Source of the DNA: a bacterium
GTDB taxonomy: Bacteria; 4484-113; JAFGCY01
Assembly: GCA_020440605.1 (NCBI GenBank)
Contig: JAGRNT010000017.1
Span: 1-64,000 of the forward strand
DNA length: 64,000 nt
Direction: 5' to 3'
The notes below the pieces were generated by a model. That model worked only from the letters and a program-made list of their open reading frames with translations. It did no database searches and had not been told where the DNA came from. A program made the position numbers and the translations under genes. This document shows, one piece after another, positions 1-9,785 of this stretch; position 1 is the first letter of the stretch, and each line of letters starts with the position of its first letter.

Positions 1-19
1 GGAGACTGATTGGCAACAA

Positions 20-47
20 AAAAGCCCGCTGCATGCAGCGGGCTTTT
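20..47. terminator. Bidirectional intrinsic terminator
   Basis: A perfect 28-base palindrome has GC-rich arms (GCCCGCTGCA and its complement) flanked by AAAA and TTTT. It lies about 24 bases downstream of the stop codon of the minus-strand lipoprotein gene, with further T runs on either side. The symmetry lets it end transcription from either strand. Confidence 0.8.
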
Positions 48-70
48 CGTTTTTCTGATGGATGGAAGGT

Positions 71-2590
71 TTACTCGTCCTTCTTCGGTTCATCCTTCTG
101 CGGCTCATCCTTCGCCGGTTCGTCCTTGGCAGGTTCATCTGCGGCTGGATCGTCAGAGGCGGGTTCCTCAGCGCCGGCATCGGGATCCTCAGCCGGCTCC
201 TCAGTCCCCTCGGACTTGCCGGCAGTGGCCGGATCCTCCGTACCATCCTCCCTGGCAGCGGCTTTCGGGTCATCCTCATCCGCGTCGGAATTCTGGCGGG
301 CTGTACCCAGACCGCTGGTGTCAACCGGGGGATTGTTGTTATCGGTGTTGTTGTTGCCGGTATTCGTATTGTTGCCCGTGTTGTTGTTGTTGCCGGTGTT
401 GGTGTTGGTGTTACCGGTATTGGTGTTCGTGTTGTTGGTGGGCACGGTGCCTGCACGCCCGCCGGTGGAAAGGAAACCGCTGTCCTGGGTGAAGGCATTG
501 CCACCGGAGAGCGGGACCTGCGTGGTGCTGCCCGTACCGGATGTCGCCGGTGTCTGCGTGCCCGGAGCCTGGGCTCCCGGTGGCGTGCGGTTGCCGGTCG
601 GTACGGTTCCGGCCTGGGTGCCCGGAGTGTTCTCACGTTCATAGTTCGGCAGCTCCGGAGGCATCACGAGCTGCGTGCGCCAGGGCGGCAGGTTGAGCGG
701 CAGGGGCAGGACGTTCGTGCCGTCCTTGTCGAGGATGTAGCGCGCGCTGGTGTCCATCACCATCGAGAGCTGGGTCTCGTCCGAGGTCTCCAGATCCTCC
801 TTGGCCTTGAACTTCACATAGACCAGCGGACCGTCACCGGAGGGTTCGGTTATCACTGTGTTGCTGTCCAGGGCGATCAGGACCTTGCCTTCGTCCTTGT
901 TGGGCTGGGCGAAGTAGATGCTGGCGTCGGAGTAGTCGTCGAAGAACTCGCCGAGCTCGGCCTCGCGGAAGCTGAGCTTGGTGTTGTCAAAGCTCAGGGT
1001 GAACAGGCCCTTGTCGAAGTCCGGCAGGTTGCTGCCGTCGATGCGGACGTAGACCGACTCATCCTCACGCACGACATCGGGGAAGTCCTTGACCATCTCG
1101 ACCTCGGGGTCGCGCAGGCGCACCTCAACCTCGAGGTTGCGGGCCTCGGTGACATACTCATCGTGGTACATGGCCCGCACCCAGATGTTTACCCGGCCGG
1201 GAGTGCGCGGGGTCCACTCGATGTAGGGATCGTCGGTGATCAGGCTGTAACGGTCAAAACTGTCCTCGGCATCCGCCGGATCATCGTCGCTGTACTCGCC
1301 TGCGTATCCACCCAGACCGCGCCGGCGGGGCTCAGTGCCCTCATCCTGCCAGTCCTGGTACTCGTAGCGCAGACCTCGGCTGTCATATTCACGCCGCGGG
1401 GCCTCCACGACATCGACATCCTCATACTCGGTGCCAAGCTGTTCCTCAAGCATGGCGGTGGCATTCTCGATGGACTTGTCCACCACGTTGCCAGCCACCT
1501 CGTTGTCCATGCGGCGGCCCTCGTCGTCGATCACGGCCTGGCCGGCAATCACCATCCGGCGCAGGATGTAGCCGTCGTCAATTGCGCTGCGGTCACTCTG
1601 CGCATCGCCCTGGGCCTTGAGATCGGCGTAGTCACGCATGCGCTTGTCGCTGCCCAGCAGGTCGGTTTCCTCATCAGCGGTCAGCGGTTCATTGTTGCGC
1701 AGCTTGTTGAGGATGGTGATCAGCGAAGGATCGAAGGGAGTGCCATCCGGCCAGTTGGTAAGACCGGGCGGGATGATGATCTTGTACTGGCCCTGGTCAC
1801 CGTAGGTATTTTCCTGGAGTCGGGAAGGATCGTAAGTGGTGGTCTTTTCCGTGGGAGTGGTGTCAGCATTGTTGCTGGTATTCTGACTATTGTTGCTGCT
1901 CCCACCTGTGGTGTTGTTGAACAGGTCCTGGTTGCCGCTGGTAGTGTCAGAATTCTGGGTGTCGGTATTAGTGTTCTGCGTGGGCTGCGTGCTATTGCCA
2001 CCTGCAGCAGGCTGCTGGGTGGAGCTCCCGCCTGCTGCGGGAACCTGGGTCGTGCTGCCTCCGGCTACCGGCTGGCCACCGGCTCCCGGAGCCTGGGCTC
2101 CCGGAGGAGCCACGGCATCACCGGTGTCGGCAACCACGTCACCGAAGGCCCCGGCGGCGGGGTCCTGGTTAAGTGGTGCGGAGATCTCGGGCTGAGCCGT
2201 GTTGTATTCAGTCTCGACAATGGTGCGCAGCCGGCCACGGTCGGCCTCGGCCACGGGCCAGATGTCGCCGTTGACCACGCCCCACTCATACTCGAGGTCA
2301 CGGCCATCGGGGTTGTCATCCACGACATAGATGAAGTAGTCCTCGCCGGGGAAGACATCGCCGGTCTCCATAGCCACGACCATCAGCGTGATCGGGGGAT
2401 CACCCATCTCCGCCGCTTCTTCAGCCGTCCGGTTCTGCTGGTTGGCTGAGCGGGTCTGGTCCCGGTACTGCGAGTCGTACTGCGAGTTGGTCTGGATGTT
2501 GTTCTGGGTCGGGGAGTTGCTGCTGGTACAGGCGCCGAACACAGCGGCGGAGCACATCACCGACACGGCCATGAGTCTGAGAATCTTCAC
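71..2590 (-). CDS. Large modular surface lipoprotein with cohesin-like domain
   Basis: An 839-residue predicted lipoprotein with a GTG start behind a GGAAGG ribosome binding site. The signal peptide ends in lipobox VFGAC, with the lipidated Cys near residue 21. Residues about 65-125 and 455-490 look like two halves of a PKD/Ig-like fold. Between them are Ser/Thr/Gly/Asn-rich linkers and a module near 270-335 that is also found in the next gene. Residues about 505-625 have the pattern of a cohesin-type beta sandwich. The end is low complexity: Asn/Thr/Gly repeats, then an acidic Asp/Glu/Pro/Lys tail. Cohesin-like domains often mediate protein-protein contact at the cell surface, but no partner is visible here. 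The lipoprotein call is firm, the cohesin call moderate and the function unknown. Confidence 0.85.
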   Translation of the reverse strand: MKILRLMAVSVMCSAAVFGACTSSNSPTQNNIQTNSQYDSQYRDQTRSANQQNRTAEEAAEMGDPPITLMVVAMETGDVFPGEDYFIYVVDDNPDGRDLEYEWGVVNGDIWPVAEADRGRLRTIVETEYNTAQPEISAPLNQDPAAGAFGDVVADTGDAVAPPGAQAPGAGGQPVAGGSTTQVPAAGGSSTQQPAAGGNSTQPTQNTNTDTQNSDTTSGNQDLFNNTTGGSSNNSQNTSNNADTTPTEKTTTYDPSRLQENTYGDQGQYKIIIPPGLTNWPDGTPFDPSLITILNKLRNNEPLTADEETDLLGSDKRMRDYADLKAQGDAQSDRSAIDDGYILRRMVIAGQAVIDDEGRRMDNEVAGNVVDKSIENATAMLEEQLGTEYEDVDVVEAPRREYDSRGLRYEYQDWQDEGTEPRRRGLGGYAGEYSDDDPADAEDSFDRYSLITDDPYIEWTPRTPGRVNIWVRAMYHDEYVTEARNLEVEVRLRDPEVEMVKDFPDVVREDESVYVRIDGSNLPDFDKGLFTLSFDNTKLSFREAELGEFFDDYSDASIYFAQPNKDEGKVLIALDSNTVITEPSGDGPLVYVKFKAKEDLETSDETQLSMVMDTSARYILDKDGTNVLPLPLNLPPWRTQLVMPPELPNYERENTPGTQAGTVPTGNRTPPGAQAPGTQTPATSGTGSTTQVPLSGGNAFTQDSGFLSTGGRAGTVPTNNTNTNTGNTNTNTGNNNNTGNNTNTGNNNTDNNNPPVDTSGLGTARQNSDADEDDPKAAAREDGTEDPATAGKSEGTEEPAEDPDAGAEEPASDDPAADEPAKDEPAKDEPQKDEPKKDE

Positions 2591-2677
2591 TGTTTAGCCT
2601 TCCACCTGAAAAGAAGTTGTCCCTGAGTACACAGATGACATGACGCCCTGCCAGCCCGGGCTGTTCAGCGGCGACAC

Positions 2678-2683
2678 AATATA
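2678..2683 (-). promoter_or_regulatory. Possible -10 box for the large lipoprotein gene
   Basis: TATATT on the minus strand lies about 88 bases upstream of the GTG start. No good -35 hexamer is seen, so this is tentative. Confidence 0.3.
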
Positions 2684-2748
2684 GTATCAAGCAGCCGCCG
2701 GATTGGACAGTGGGAGGCCAGGGGATTGGGTTAAATCAGGCCCGGAAC

Positions 2749-3159
2749 TCAGGAATCGGACTGGCTATTGCCTGTGGCCTCGATTTCCTCCCAGTTGCGC
2801 CACTTGGCATCAATCGCCCGGAATGTGGTTTCATCATCCGCGCTGATCTGCTCGCCGGCTTCCAGCTTGCGGATGATCTCGAGCACTTCCGGCGGCAGTG
2901 GATTGCCGTTGGGCCAGTGCGTCGTGCCGGCTGGAATCATGGTGGGGATCCCGCCGATAATGCGCTCACCCGCTTCAGTCTGAATGGATTCCGCCGTCAG
3001 ATCCCCGACAGCTTCTCCTTTATCTCGCAGAGGAGCATTCTCCTGCAGCGGAATGGTCTCCGTTTTCACGATCTGTTCGCCATCGGATTCGCCGCGCTTG
3101 CAGCTGAGTATGCCGAGGGACAGCAGGATGAACAGAAATAATAGGGATAATCCGCGCAT
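2749..3159 (-). CDS. Small lipoprotein sharing a module with its neighbour
   Basis: A 136-residue predicted lipoprotein with a hydrophobic signal peptide ending in lipobox ILSC (Cys about 20). After a charged linker, residues about 70-136 align with residues about 270-335 of the 839-residue lipoprotein just downstream. Both contain an IPxGxTxWPxGxP core, then a short helix, a xLTADEET/xISADDET-like segment, and a GxxQSD ending. The gene is therefore a reduced paralog of one module of the large protein. I do not recognise the module as a named family. A -10 box lies 6 bases before the ATG, so the mRNA is probably leaderless. Function unknown. Confidence 0.8.
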   Translation of the reverse strand: MRGLSLLFLFILLSLGILSCKRGESDGEQIVKTETIPLQENAPLRDKGEAVGDLTAESIQTEAGERIIGGIPTMIPAGTTHWPNGNPLPPEVLEIIRKLEAGEQISADDETTFRAIDAKWRNWEEIEATGNSQSDS

Positions 3160-3165
3160 GTCTTG

Positions 3166-3171
3166 ATGCTA
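3166..3171 (-). promoter_or_regulatory. -10 box, leaderless start
   Basis: TAGCAT on the minus strand is followed by 6 bases and then the ATG of the small lipoprotein gene. This places the transcription start at or next to the start codon. Confidence 0.5.
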
Positions 3172-3188
3172 GCAGATCAGCATGCCGA

Positions 3189-4088
3189 TCAATGTTCGTC
3201 AGCGGAAACTTTGCTGACGGAAATGATCATTTCCGTGACAGCGGCATGCAGCGGGCAGGGGATGCCGTACTGCCGTCCCAGGCGTACGATGGCTGCGTTC
3301 ATGTTGGCAATCTCCGGCTCGCGGCCCCGGCGCAGGTCCTCGCGCATGCTGCTGGAATTGGCGATGGTGGCTTCGATCAGCCGGCGTACACCCTCGCGGA
3401 TGTCGGCTGCCGTGTAGTGCCAGCGGGTACCGAGATGGCTGCTGGCAACGAGCTGCAGTTCGCCGATCAGGCCGCTGACGAGCGGGGAGTCGAGGGAGTC
3501 CAGCATGCTGCCGTTGGGGACATCCAGCAGGGCCGTGAGTGGGTTGAGCACGCAGTTCAGGCAGAGCTTGTGCCACTGGCGGATCTCCATGTCTGGGACG
3601 CTATCGCAGTCCAGCCAGTCGCAGCGGAGCAGCTCGGCAAACCAGTCGCTGTGCTCTGCAGCAGCACCGAGTGTGCCGATCTGCAGCAGGTTGCTATGGC
3701 GGGTGTGCAGGACTTCGTCTTCAAGGTATGCTCCGCCGTAGAGCAGGCCGAGATGGAAACTGCCGCTGATCAGGCCATTGGCCACGGCCAGGATCCGCGT
3801 ATCCGCTGAAAGGTTCAGGCTACATAGCAGCGGTTCCGTCTGCTGGCTTTTGACGCTGGTTATAACAGTGTTATATTTCTGCGAATCAAGCTGCTCAGGA
3901 ACGCTCAGGGAAGTCAGATCAGGCTGGGTCTCCGAGTCCGGAAAGCGCAGACGCAGACCTTGCAGCTGCATCCGGAGCTGCGGATTGCGGATGTACCAGT
4001 CGCAGGCATGTCCCCGGCTGGCCAGGGCAGATGCCAGCAGGCAGCCAACCGGACCGGCACCGATCAGCAGGAGATCAACCGTCGGCAT
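3189..4088 (-). CDS. panE: 2-dehydropantoate 2-reductase (ketopantoate reductase)
   Basis: A 299-residue ApbA/PanE-family enzyme. It reduces 2-dehydropantoate to pantoate with NADPH in pantothenate and coenzyme A synthesis. The N-terminus carries the Rossmann motif GAGPVG near residues 9-14. The C-terminal domain has the family signature HKLCLNCVLNPLTAL, whose Lys is catalytic in known family members, and a later EDLRRGREPEI helix. Length is normal. The start overlaps the 3' end of the helicase gene upstream by 14 bases, so the two are probably co-transcribed. Other ApbA-family reductases share this fold, so the exact substrate is slightly uncertain. Confidence 0.88.
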   Translation of the reverse strand: MPTVDLLLIGAGPVGCLLASALASRGHACDWYIRNPQLRMQLQGLRLRFPDSETQPDLTSLSVPEQLDSQKYNTVITSVKSQQTEPLLCSLNLSADTRILAVANGLISGSFHLGLLYGGAYLEDEVLHTRHSNLLQIGTLGAAAEHSDWFAELLRCDWLDCDSVPDMEIRQWHKLCLNCVLNPLTALLDVPNGSMLDSLDSPLVSGLIGELQLVASSHLGTRWHYTAADIREGVRRLIEATIANSSSMREDLRRGREPEIANMNAAIVRLGRQYGIPCPLHAAVTEMIISVSKVSADEH

Positions 4089-6798
4089 GCTGGCTGTCCT
4101 CCATGAAGCGCCGGGCCTCCTCCAGGCAGGCCTGGTAGGATCCGGTGGTCAGACGCGGGCCGGGCAGGCTGCTGATGAAGACCGAGCCGTAGTTGGATGA
4201 GGCCGCGCGGCTGTCCAGCAGGAAGACCACGCCTCGGTCTGAGCCGGTACGGATAAGACGGCCGAAGCCCTGCTTGAACTGCATGGCGGCCAGCGGCAGG
4301 CTGTACTGCCGGAAGCTGTCGCCCCCCTGGCTCTCGATGTGACGCTGGCGGCCGGCGTGGATCGGGTCCTTGAAGTTGGCGAAGGGCAGCTTGGCCAGCA
4401 CCACGCAACTCAGGGCATCCCCGGCCACGTCGAAGCCTTCCCAGAATGAGCGGGTCGCGAGCAGCACATGGCTGCCTCCATCCCGGAAGGTATCGGCGAT
4501 CTGCGTACGCGAGCCGCTGCGGCCCTGCACCAGCAGGCGGGAGTCATCAATGGCCCCGCTCAGCTTCTCGGCGATCTGGTTCAGATCCCGGTAGCTGTTG
4601 AAGAGCACGAGCGTTCCGCCCGCAAACATGTCCTCCACACCGAGAATCACTTCCTCAAGCTGCAGCAGGTAGGCATCACGGGTATCGCCGGTCGGACGCT
4701 TCATGTTGGTGGCGATGGCCAGCAGGGCCTGGCTGGCGTAATCAAAGGGGCTATTCAGTTTCAACCAATCGGTCTGTTCAATTGACTGTTCATCAAAGCC
4801 CAGTGAACGGCGCAGGTAGTCAAAGCTGTCCGCGACAGTCAGGGTGGCGCTGCAGAGGATGATGCCCTGCTTGGCCTTGCGCAGCGACTGGAAGCTTTCA
4901 CCGACATCCAGCGGAGCGGTCTTGTATTCCCAGCGCGGATCCGCCGTGGAAAGATCAGAATTGAACCATGCGATTGATTCCGGATTGGCGGGCTGCCAGT
5001 GCTCGAGTGCCAGCCGGCATTCATCCACACTGACACGCAGGTCCTGCAGATCCATCTGCAGGCCTTCATCGTTGATGTAGAGGTCGCCGTCCTCATTGGC
5101 GAAGAGCAGATTCAGATCAGCACTGAGCCGCTGGTAGCGGTCGATCACGGGTAGAAGGCGCTTGGCCAGTTGCTCCAGCAGTTCCATGACCCGCGCCTGG
5201 TTCGGCGTGGCCGTGGACGGGGTGAGCTGGGTACTTTCATCGCTGTCCAGATGACCCTTCTGGCTGGCCTGGCTGAGCAGCAGGTTGACCTGTTCCACCA
5301 CGCTGACGCCGGCCTTGATCCAGCCCGGGACCTGCAGGGCCTGGCGCTGGATGCGCAGCAGCAGGTCGCGTGAGCCCTCACCAACTGACTCTGCAGGCAG
5401 CTCAAGGCGGCGGCGCAGGGACTCATTCTGCAGGACTTCCAGCAGGCGATTGCCAAGATCCACGGGGAGGATGTTGCCGACCTCGGCGGTGTATTGGCTG
5501 GTGATCGCGCCCTCGAGGTTGTGGGCCTCATCGAAGACGATCGCGCTGGCACTGGCCACGATGTTGTCGGCATTGTCATCAGCAGGGTTGAACAGTGCAA
5601 ACACCAGGGCGTGGTTGGTGATCACGATATGGCTGGCCTGGGCCCGGTTGCGCGCGCTGAAGTAATGGCAGCTGCCCTTGTAGTTGCAGCGCTCGCCGAG
5701 GCAGGTGCGGAAGCCGCAGTCCACGCTGCGCTCGATGCGCATGCGATCCGTGAGGCGCAGGGAATCAGGGGCGCGGCGCTGGTCCATGTCGCCGTTGGCA
5801 TCCCGGTGCCCGGCGATGATCAGGTGCAGCAGGAACAGCAGGCCGTTGCCACCCGTCGCCAGGGCATGTTCGCGGCGCTGGCGCGCCCCGCTGTTGTTGG
5901 AGAGCCAGGTGTCCTGCAGGCGCTTGAGGCAGAGGTAGTGCTCGCGGCCCTTCAGCAGGCTGATGTTGACTTGCAGCTCTCCGAGGATCTGCTGCAGGCG
6001 CGGTACGTCCTGTTCCACGAGCTGCTGCTGCAGATTGATGGTGTTCGTGCTCACGAGGCAGAGCTCACCGGTGCGCGCACTGTGCAGGGCCAGGGGCAGC
6101 AGGTAGCCCAGCGACTTGCCGACTCCGGTGCCGGCTTCCACCACCAGGCTGCGGCCACTCTCCAGTGCAGCGGCCACGGCCTCACTCATCTCCTGCTGCT
6201 GCGGGCGTTCCTCATACTGGCGGAAGGCCCGGGCCATGTTTTCGCGTGCGCTGTAGAGCTGGGCCAGCAGGTCCGGCGGGACATTGCCACGCTCACGGCT
6301 GGCGGCGGCCTGCTTCTTCGGGTACCAGGGGTCCATCTCCACGTTGCCGGCGCGCGGCATGCTGAGCGCATCATGGCGGCGCAGCTGTTCATGGCGGAAG
6401 ATCCCGAAGCGGGCTTCCTCGGAGTATTCTGCGACGAGCTCCACGAGCTGGGCCAGCAGGTCATCGGCGAGTTCCCCGATGGCCTTCTCCACGTACTGCC
6501 AGGCCGTTGCCAGTTCCCGGATGTCCTCCGGCAGGGGCAGGCCCAGCAGGTAGGCGAGGTCCTCCATGTAGCTGTAGCCGAGGCCCTGCGGGCTGGCGGC
6601 GAGCAGCAGGTCGAGCTGGTAGTCATCGGGACCGAGCCCGCTTACGATCACTAGCGGCCGCTGACCGGCCGGGATCTTGCTGAAGGCATCCTCACGGCGG
6701 CGCACGGGCCATTCGGAGCGGCTTTCCTCGGTGATGAGCACGGCCTTGCCACTCGCACTGAAGCGGGATTCGAAGTGGAGCAGGAGCACGGCCGGCAC
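4075..6798 (-). CDS. dinG: DinG/XPD-family ATP-dependent helicase
   Basis: About 907 residues from the GTG at 6798. This start is chosen because a TTAAAT box lies 6 bases upstream; the open frame continues further without a recognisable start site. Walker A is EAGTGVGKS, the DEAH box is FDEAHN, and four cysteines between them (CGFRTCLGERC and the Cys of GSCHYF) match the iron-sulfur cluster of DinG/XPD helicases. The C-terminal motif QGFGRLIRTGSDRG is the helicase motif VI region. The first 130 or so residues resemble the end of a DnaQ-type exonuclease (LGYSYMEDLAYLLGLPLPE) but lack its acidic catalytic motifs. Likely role: DNA unwinding in repair or at structured DNA. It overlaps panE. Confidence 0.88.
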   Translation of the reverse strand: MPAVLLLHFESRFSASGKAVLITEESRSEWPVRRREDAFSKIPAGQRPLVIVSGLGPDDYQLDLLLAASPQGLGYSYMEDLAYLLGLPLPEDIRELATAWQYVEKAIGELADDLLAQLVELVAEYSEEARFGIFRHEQLRRHDALSMPRAGNVEMDPWYPKKQAAASRERGNVPPDLLAQLYSARENMARAFRQYEERPQQQEMSEAVAAALESGRSLVVEAGTGVGKSLGYLLPLALHSARTGELCLVSTNTINLQQQLVEQDVPRLQQILGELQVNISLLKGREHYLCLKRLQDTWLSNNSGARQRREHALATGGNGLLFLLHLIIAGHRDANGDMDQRRAPDSLRLTDRMRIERSVDCGFRTCLGERCNYKGSCHYFSARNRAQASHIVITNHALVFALFNPADDNADNIVASASAIVFDEAHNLEGAITSQYTAEVGNILPVDLGNRLLEVLQNESLRRRLELPAESVGEGSRDLLLRIQRQALQVPGWIKAGVSVVEQVNLLLSQASQKGHLDSDESTQLTPSTATPNQARVMELLEQLAKRLLPVIDRYQRLSADLNLLFANEDGDLYINDEGLQMDLQDLRVSVDECRLALEHWQPANPESIAWFNSDLSTADPRWEYKTAPLDVGESFQSLRKAKQGIILCSATLTVADSFDYLRRSLGFDEQSIEQTDWLKLNSPFDYASQALLAIATNMKRPTGDTRDAYLLQLEEVILGVEDMFAGGTLVLFNSYRDLNQIAEKLSGAIDDSRLLVQGRSGSRTQIADTFRDGGSHVLLATRSFWEGFDVAGDALSCVVLAKLPFANFKDPIHAGRQRHIESQGGDSFRQYSLPLAAMQFKQGFGRLIRTGSDRGVVFLLDSRAASSNYGSVFISSLPGPRLTTGSYQACLEEARRFMEDSQHADG

Positions 6799-6804
6799 GG
6801 CACT

Positions 6805-6810
6805 ATTTAA
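6805..6810 (-). promoter_or_regulatory. Possible -10 box for dinG
   Basis: TTAAAT on the minus strand lies exactly 6 bases before the proposed GTG start. It is a weaker match than the other leaderless -10 boxes here. Confidence 0.35.
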
Positions 6811-6879
6811 GCACAGCGCCGCTGCCTGAGCCCGCCTGCAGCCAGTGTTGATTCGTGAATTCAGACTCGGTTCACATGC

Positions 6880-6885
6880 TAAAAT
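6880..6885 (+). promoter_or_regulatory. -10 box for etfBA
   Basis: TAAAAT is preceded by TGC, giving an extended -10. It lies about 87 bases upstream of the etfB ATG. The leader ends in a GAGGTG ribosome binding site. Confidence 0.5.
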
Positions 6886-6972
6886 CCGAATCCCGCACAG
6901 CCGGTGCGGACCGGACCCGAACACAGACAGGCCCCGGCCACGTTTGCCGGAAAGCCATCCGAGGTGCAGACA

Positions 6973-7755
6973 ATGAAGATAGTCGTAATCGTGAAGGAAG
7001 TGCCGGATACCGAGGCGAGAATCACGCTAAAGGACGGCCAGCCGGACCTGAGCGGCGTGAAGATGATCATCAACCCCTATGACGAATATGCGGTTGAGGA
7101 AGCGATCAAGCAGGCTGAGAAGCTCGGTGGTTCCGTGACCGCCGTGATGATCGGCGATGACAACAGCAGGAAGAACCTGACGAACGTGCTGGCACTCGGT
7201 GCCGAGGACGCGGTGCTGGTCAAGGACCCGGCACTCAGCGGCAGTGACCCGATCCAGCTCGCGAAGGTGCTCAGGGCGGCAATCGAGCCGCTGGGCGCGG
7301 ATATGGTGCTGGCGGGCCGCCAGGGTGTGGACTGCGACTGGGGCATGACGGGTATTGCGCTGGCCGAACTGATGGGCTGGGGCCACGTGGGCCTGATCAC
7401 GGCGCTCGAGATCAGCGGCAGCTCCTTCAAGGCCACCGCTGACGGTGACAACGGCCGCATGACGTTCGAGAGCAGCCTGCCCGCCGTCTTCACGACGGAC
7501 AAGGGCATCAATGAGCCGCGCTATGCCTCACTGAAGGGCATAATGGCCGCCAAGAAGAAGCCGGTCGCCGAGAAGAGCATCGCCGATCTCGGGCTGGATG
7601 CCAGTGTGGTCGGTGCCAGCGCGGCGAAGATCAGCTTTGTTGGTGGCGAACTGCCGCCGCAGAAGCAGCCGGGCCGCATCATAGATGGTGACAGCGTACA
7701 GGCCAAGGTGGCCGCACTTGTTGACGCTCTGCGCAACGAAGCCAAGGTGATCTAG
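6973..7755 (+). CDS. etfB: Electron transfer flavoprotein beta subunit
   Basis: A 260-residue ETF beta/FixA subunit. The ATG at 6973 is chosen because GAGGTG precedes it and the protein then begins MKIVVIVKEVPDTE, as the family does. Conserved features include NPYDEYAVEEAI near residues 37-48 and the signature region LAGRQGVDCDWGMTG. With EtfA it forms the FAD/AMP-binding heterodimer that carries electrons from acyl-CoA and related dehydrogenases to the membrane quinone pool. etfA follows after 12 bases. No acyl-CoA dehydrogenase or ETF:quinone oxidoreductase gene lies in the window, so the electron donor is unknown. Confidence 0.95.
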   Translation: MKIVVIVKEVPDTEARITLKDGQPDLSGVKMIINPYDEYAVEEAIKQAEKLGGSVTAVMIGDDNSRKNLTNVLALGAEDAVLVKDPALSGSDPIQLAKVLRAAIEPLGADMVLAGRQGVDCDWGMTGIALAELMGWGHVGLITALEISGSSFKATADGDNGRMTFESSLPAVFTTDKGINEPRYASLKGIMAAKKKPVAEKSIADLGLDASVVGASAAKISFVGGELPPQKQPGRIIDGDSVQAKVAALVDALRNEAKVI

Positions 7756-7767
7756 GAGGGAAGGGAA

Positions 7768-8721
<954 letters not shown>

Positions 8722-8769
8722 ATCACATCAGCGATAGGTGTCCGGATTAGATGAGTCTGGGCCTCAGGC

Positions 8770-9762
8770 TCAGGCCATCACGCCGGGTTCGTCCGGATTG
8801 CCCTCGACTTCGCCCTCCGGGCCTGAGTAGCTCACGAGAAACTGTGTCTGGCCAAGCTGCAGACGGTCTCCGTTCATCAGGCTGACCTCGTCGTTGGCAG
8901 CGACGGGCTCGCCGTTGATCATTGAACCGTTGGTGCTGCCCAGATCGGAAAAGCTCAGTCCCTCATCGCTGGCCACCAGCAGGCCATGCAGGCCGCTGAC
9001 ATAACCGTCACCGCTGATCTGCAGGTCGGAGCGGGAAGCACTGCGCCCGAGCGTGGTCTCACCTAGCGGGATGGCCAGGCTGCCGATTGTGTCGTTGGCA
9101 ATGCACCAGCCGCTCAGTTCACGGCCCGCCTGGGCGGCTTCCGAGGTATCCGCTGCCACGGGCTCAATCGACTCCGTTTCAGTGCTGCCGACATCGGAAT
9201 AGTCGGACTGCACACTGCTGATCAGGGTTTCTGAAGCCTCAGCGGCCGGTTCGAAGTCCATGCTGCGCACGCTGAATACCGTGTTGCCAAGCCGCAGAGT
9301 CTGGCCGTCCTGCAGCTCGTGCTCCACATCGCGCTCAAGACGCAGGTCGCCGATGAAACTGCCGTTGGCACTGCCCAGATCGGTGATGACCAGCCTGCCG
9401 GGGGATGCGCTGAAACTGGCATGACGGCGGCTGAGATATCCATCAGCGATGCTGATCTCAACCTCACCGCGCCCCAGCACACTTACACCTTCGGGCAGGG
9501 CATGGCTCGCGCCGGATTCATCCTGCAGTTCAAACAGGGCCGGACCCCGCTCAGCTGGCGTTGCAGTCTGGCCGCCCGTGCCACTCTGTGCACCTGCTGC
9601 TGCTGCCCAGGTACCGCGCTGATAGCCGCAGCTCGGGCAGAACATCATTCCGGCAGCGATACTTGTGGTGCAGTGCGGGCAGTTCTCCACGCCGGAGGCA
9701 ATGCCTGCATCGAGCGGGTAGTCCTGCGTTCCGCTTTCAAGGATCCGGGTCGAATCATCCAT
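8770..9762 (-). CDS. Zinc-ribbon protein with two FHA domains
   Basis: 330 residues from the ATG at 9762 (MDDSTRILESG), chosen because a CATAAT box sits 7 bases upstream. An N-terminal CPHC...CPSC zinc ribbon near residues 30-48 is followed by a flexible linker and two forkhead-associated domains. Both FHA domains keep the hallmark residues: GR near strand 3, S/G-x-x-H (SRRHA in the first, SGLHG in the second) and a DLGSxNGS loop. FHA domains bind phosphothreonine peptides. No Ser/Thr kinase gene is in the window, so the partner is unknown. The second domain lacks the Arg before His, which may weaken phosphopeptide binding. Confidence 0.88.
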   Translation of the reverse strand: MDDSTRILESGTQDYPLDAGIASGVENCPHCTTSIAAGMMFCPSCGYQRGTWAAAAGAQSGTGGQTATPAERGPALFELQDESGASHALPEGVSVLGRGEVEISIADGYLSRRHASFSASPGRLVITDLGSANGSFIGDLRLERDVEHELQDGQTLRLGNTVFSVRSMDFEPAAEASETLISSVQSDYSDVGSTETESIEPVAADTSEAAQAGRELSGWCIANDTIGSLAIPLGETTLGRSASRSDLQISGDGYVSGLHGLLVASDEGLSFSDLGSTNGSMINGEPVAANDEVSLMNGDRLQLGQTQFLVSYSGPEGEVEGNPDEPGVMA

Positions 9763-9769
9763 AGCGCTA

Positions 9770-9775
9770 ATTATG
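9770..9775 (-). promoter_or_regulatory. -10 box, leaderless start of FHA protein gene
   Basis: CATAAT on the minus strand lies 7 bases before the ATG at 9762. Confidence 0.5.
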
Positions 9776-9785
9776 ACTCCTGATC

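Noticed and set aside
62-2449. Very long open frame on the plus strand opposite the large lipoprotein gene
   Set aside because: It mirrors the codon structure of the lipoprotein gene. Its translation has no family features, while the minus-strand frame has a signal peptide, lipobox and domains.
5494-6654. Long plus-strand frame opposite dinG
   Set aside because: A GC-rich antisense shadow; the minus-strand frame has complete helicase motifs.
6904-6972. Longer EtfB from an upstream start at 6904
   Set aside because: The added residues are unlike EtfB. The ATG at 6973 has GAGGTG upstream and gives the family start.
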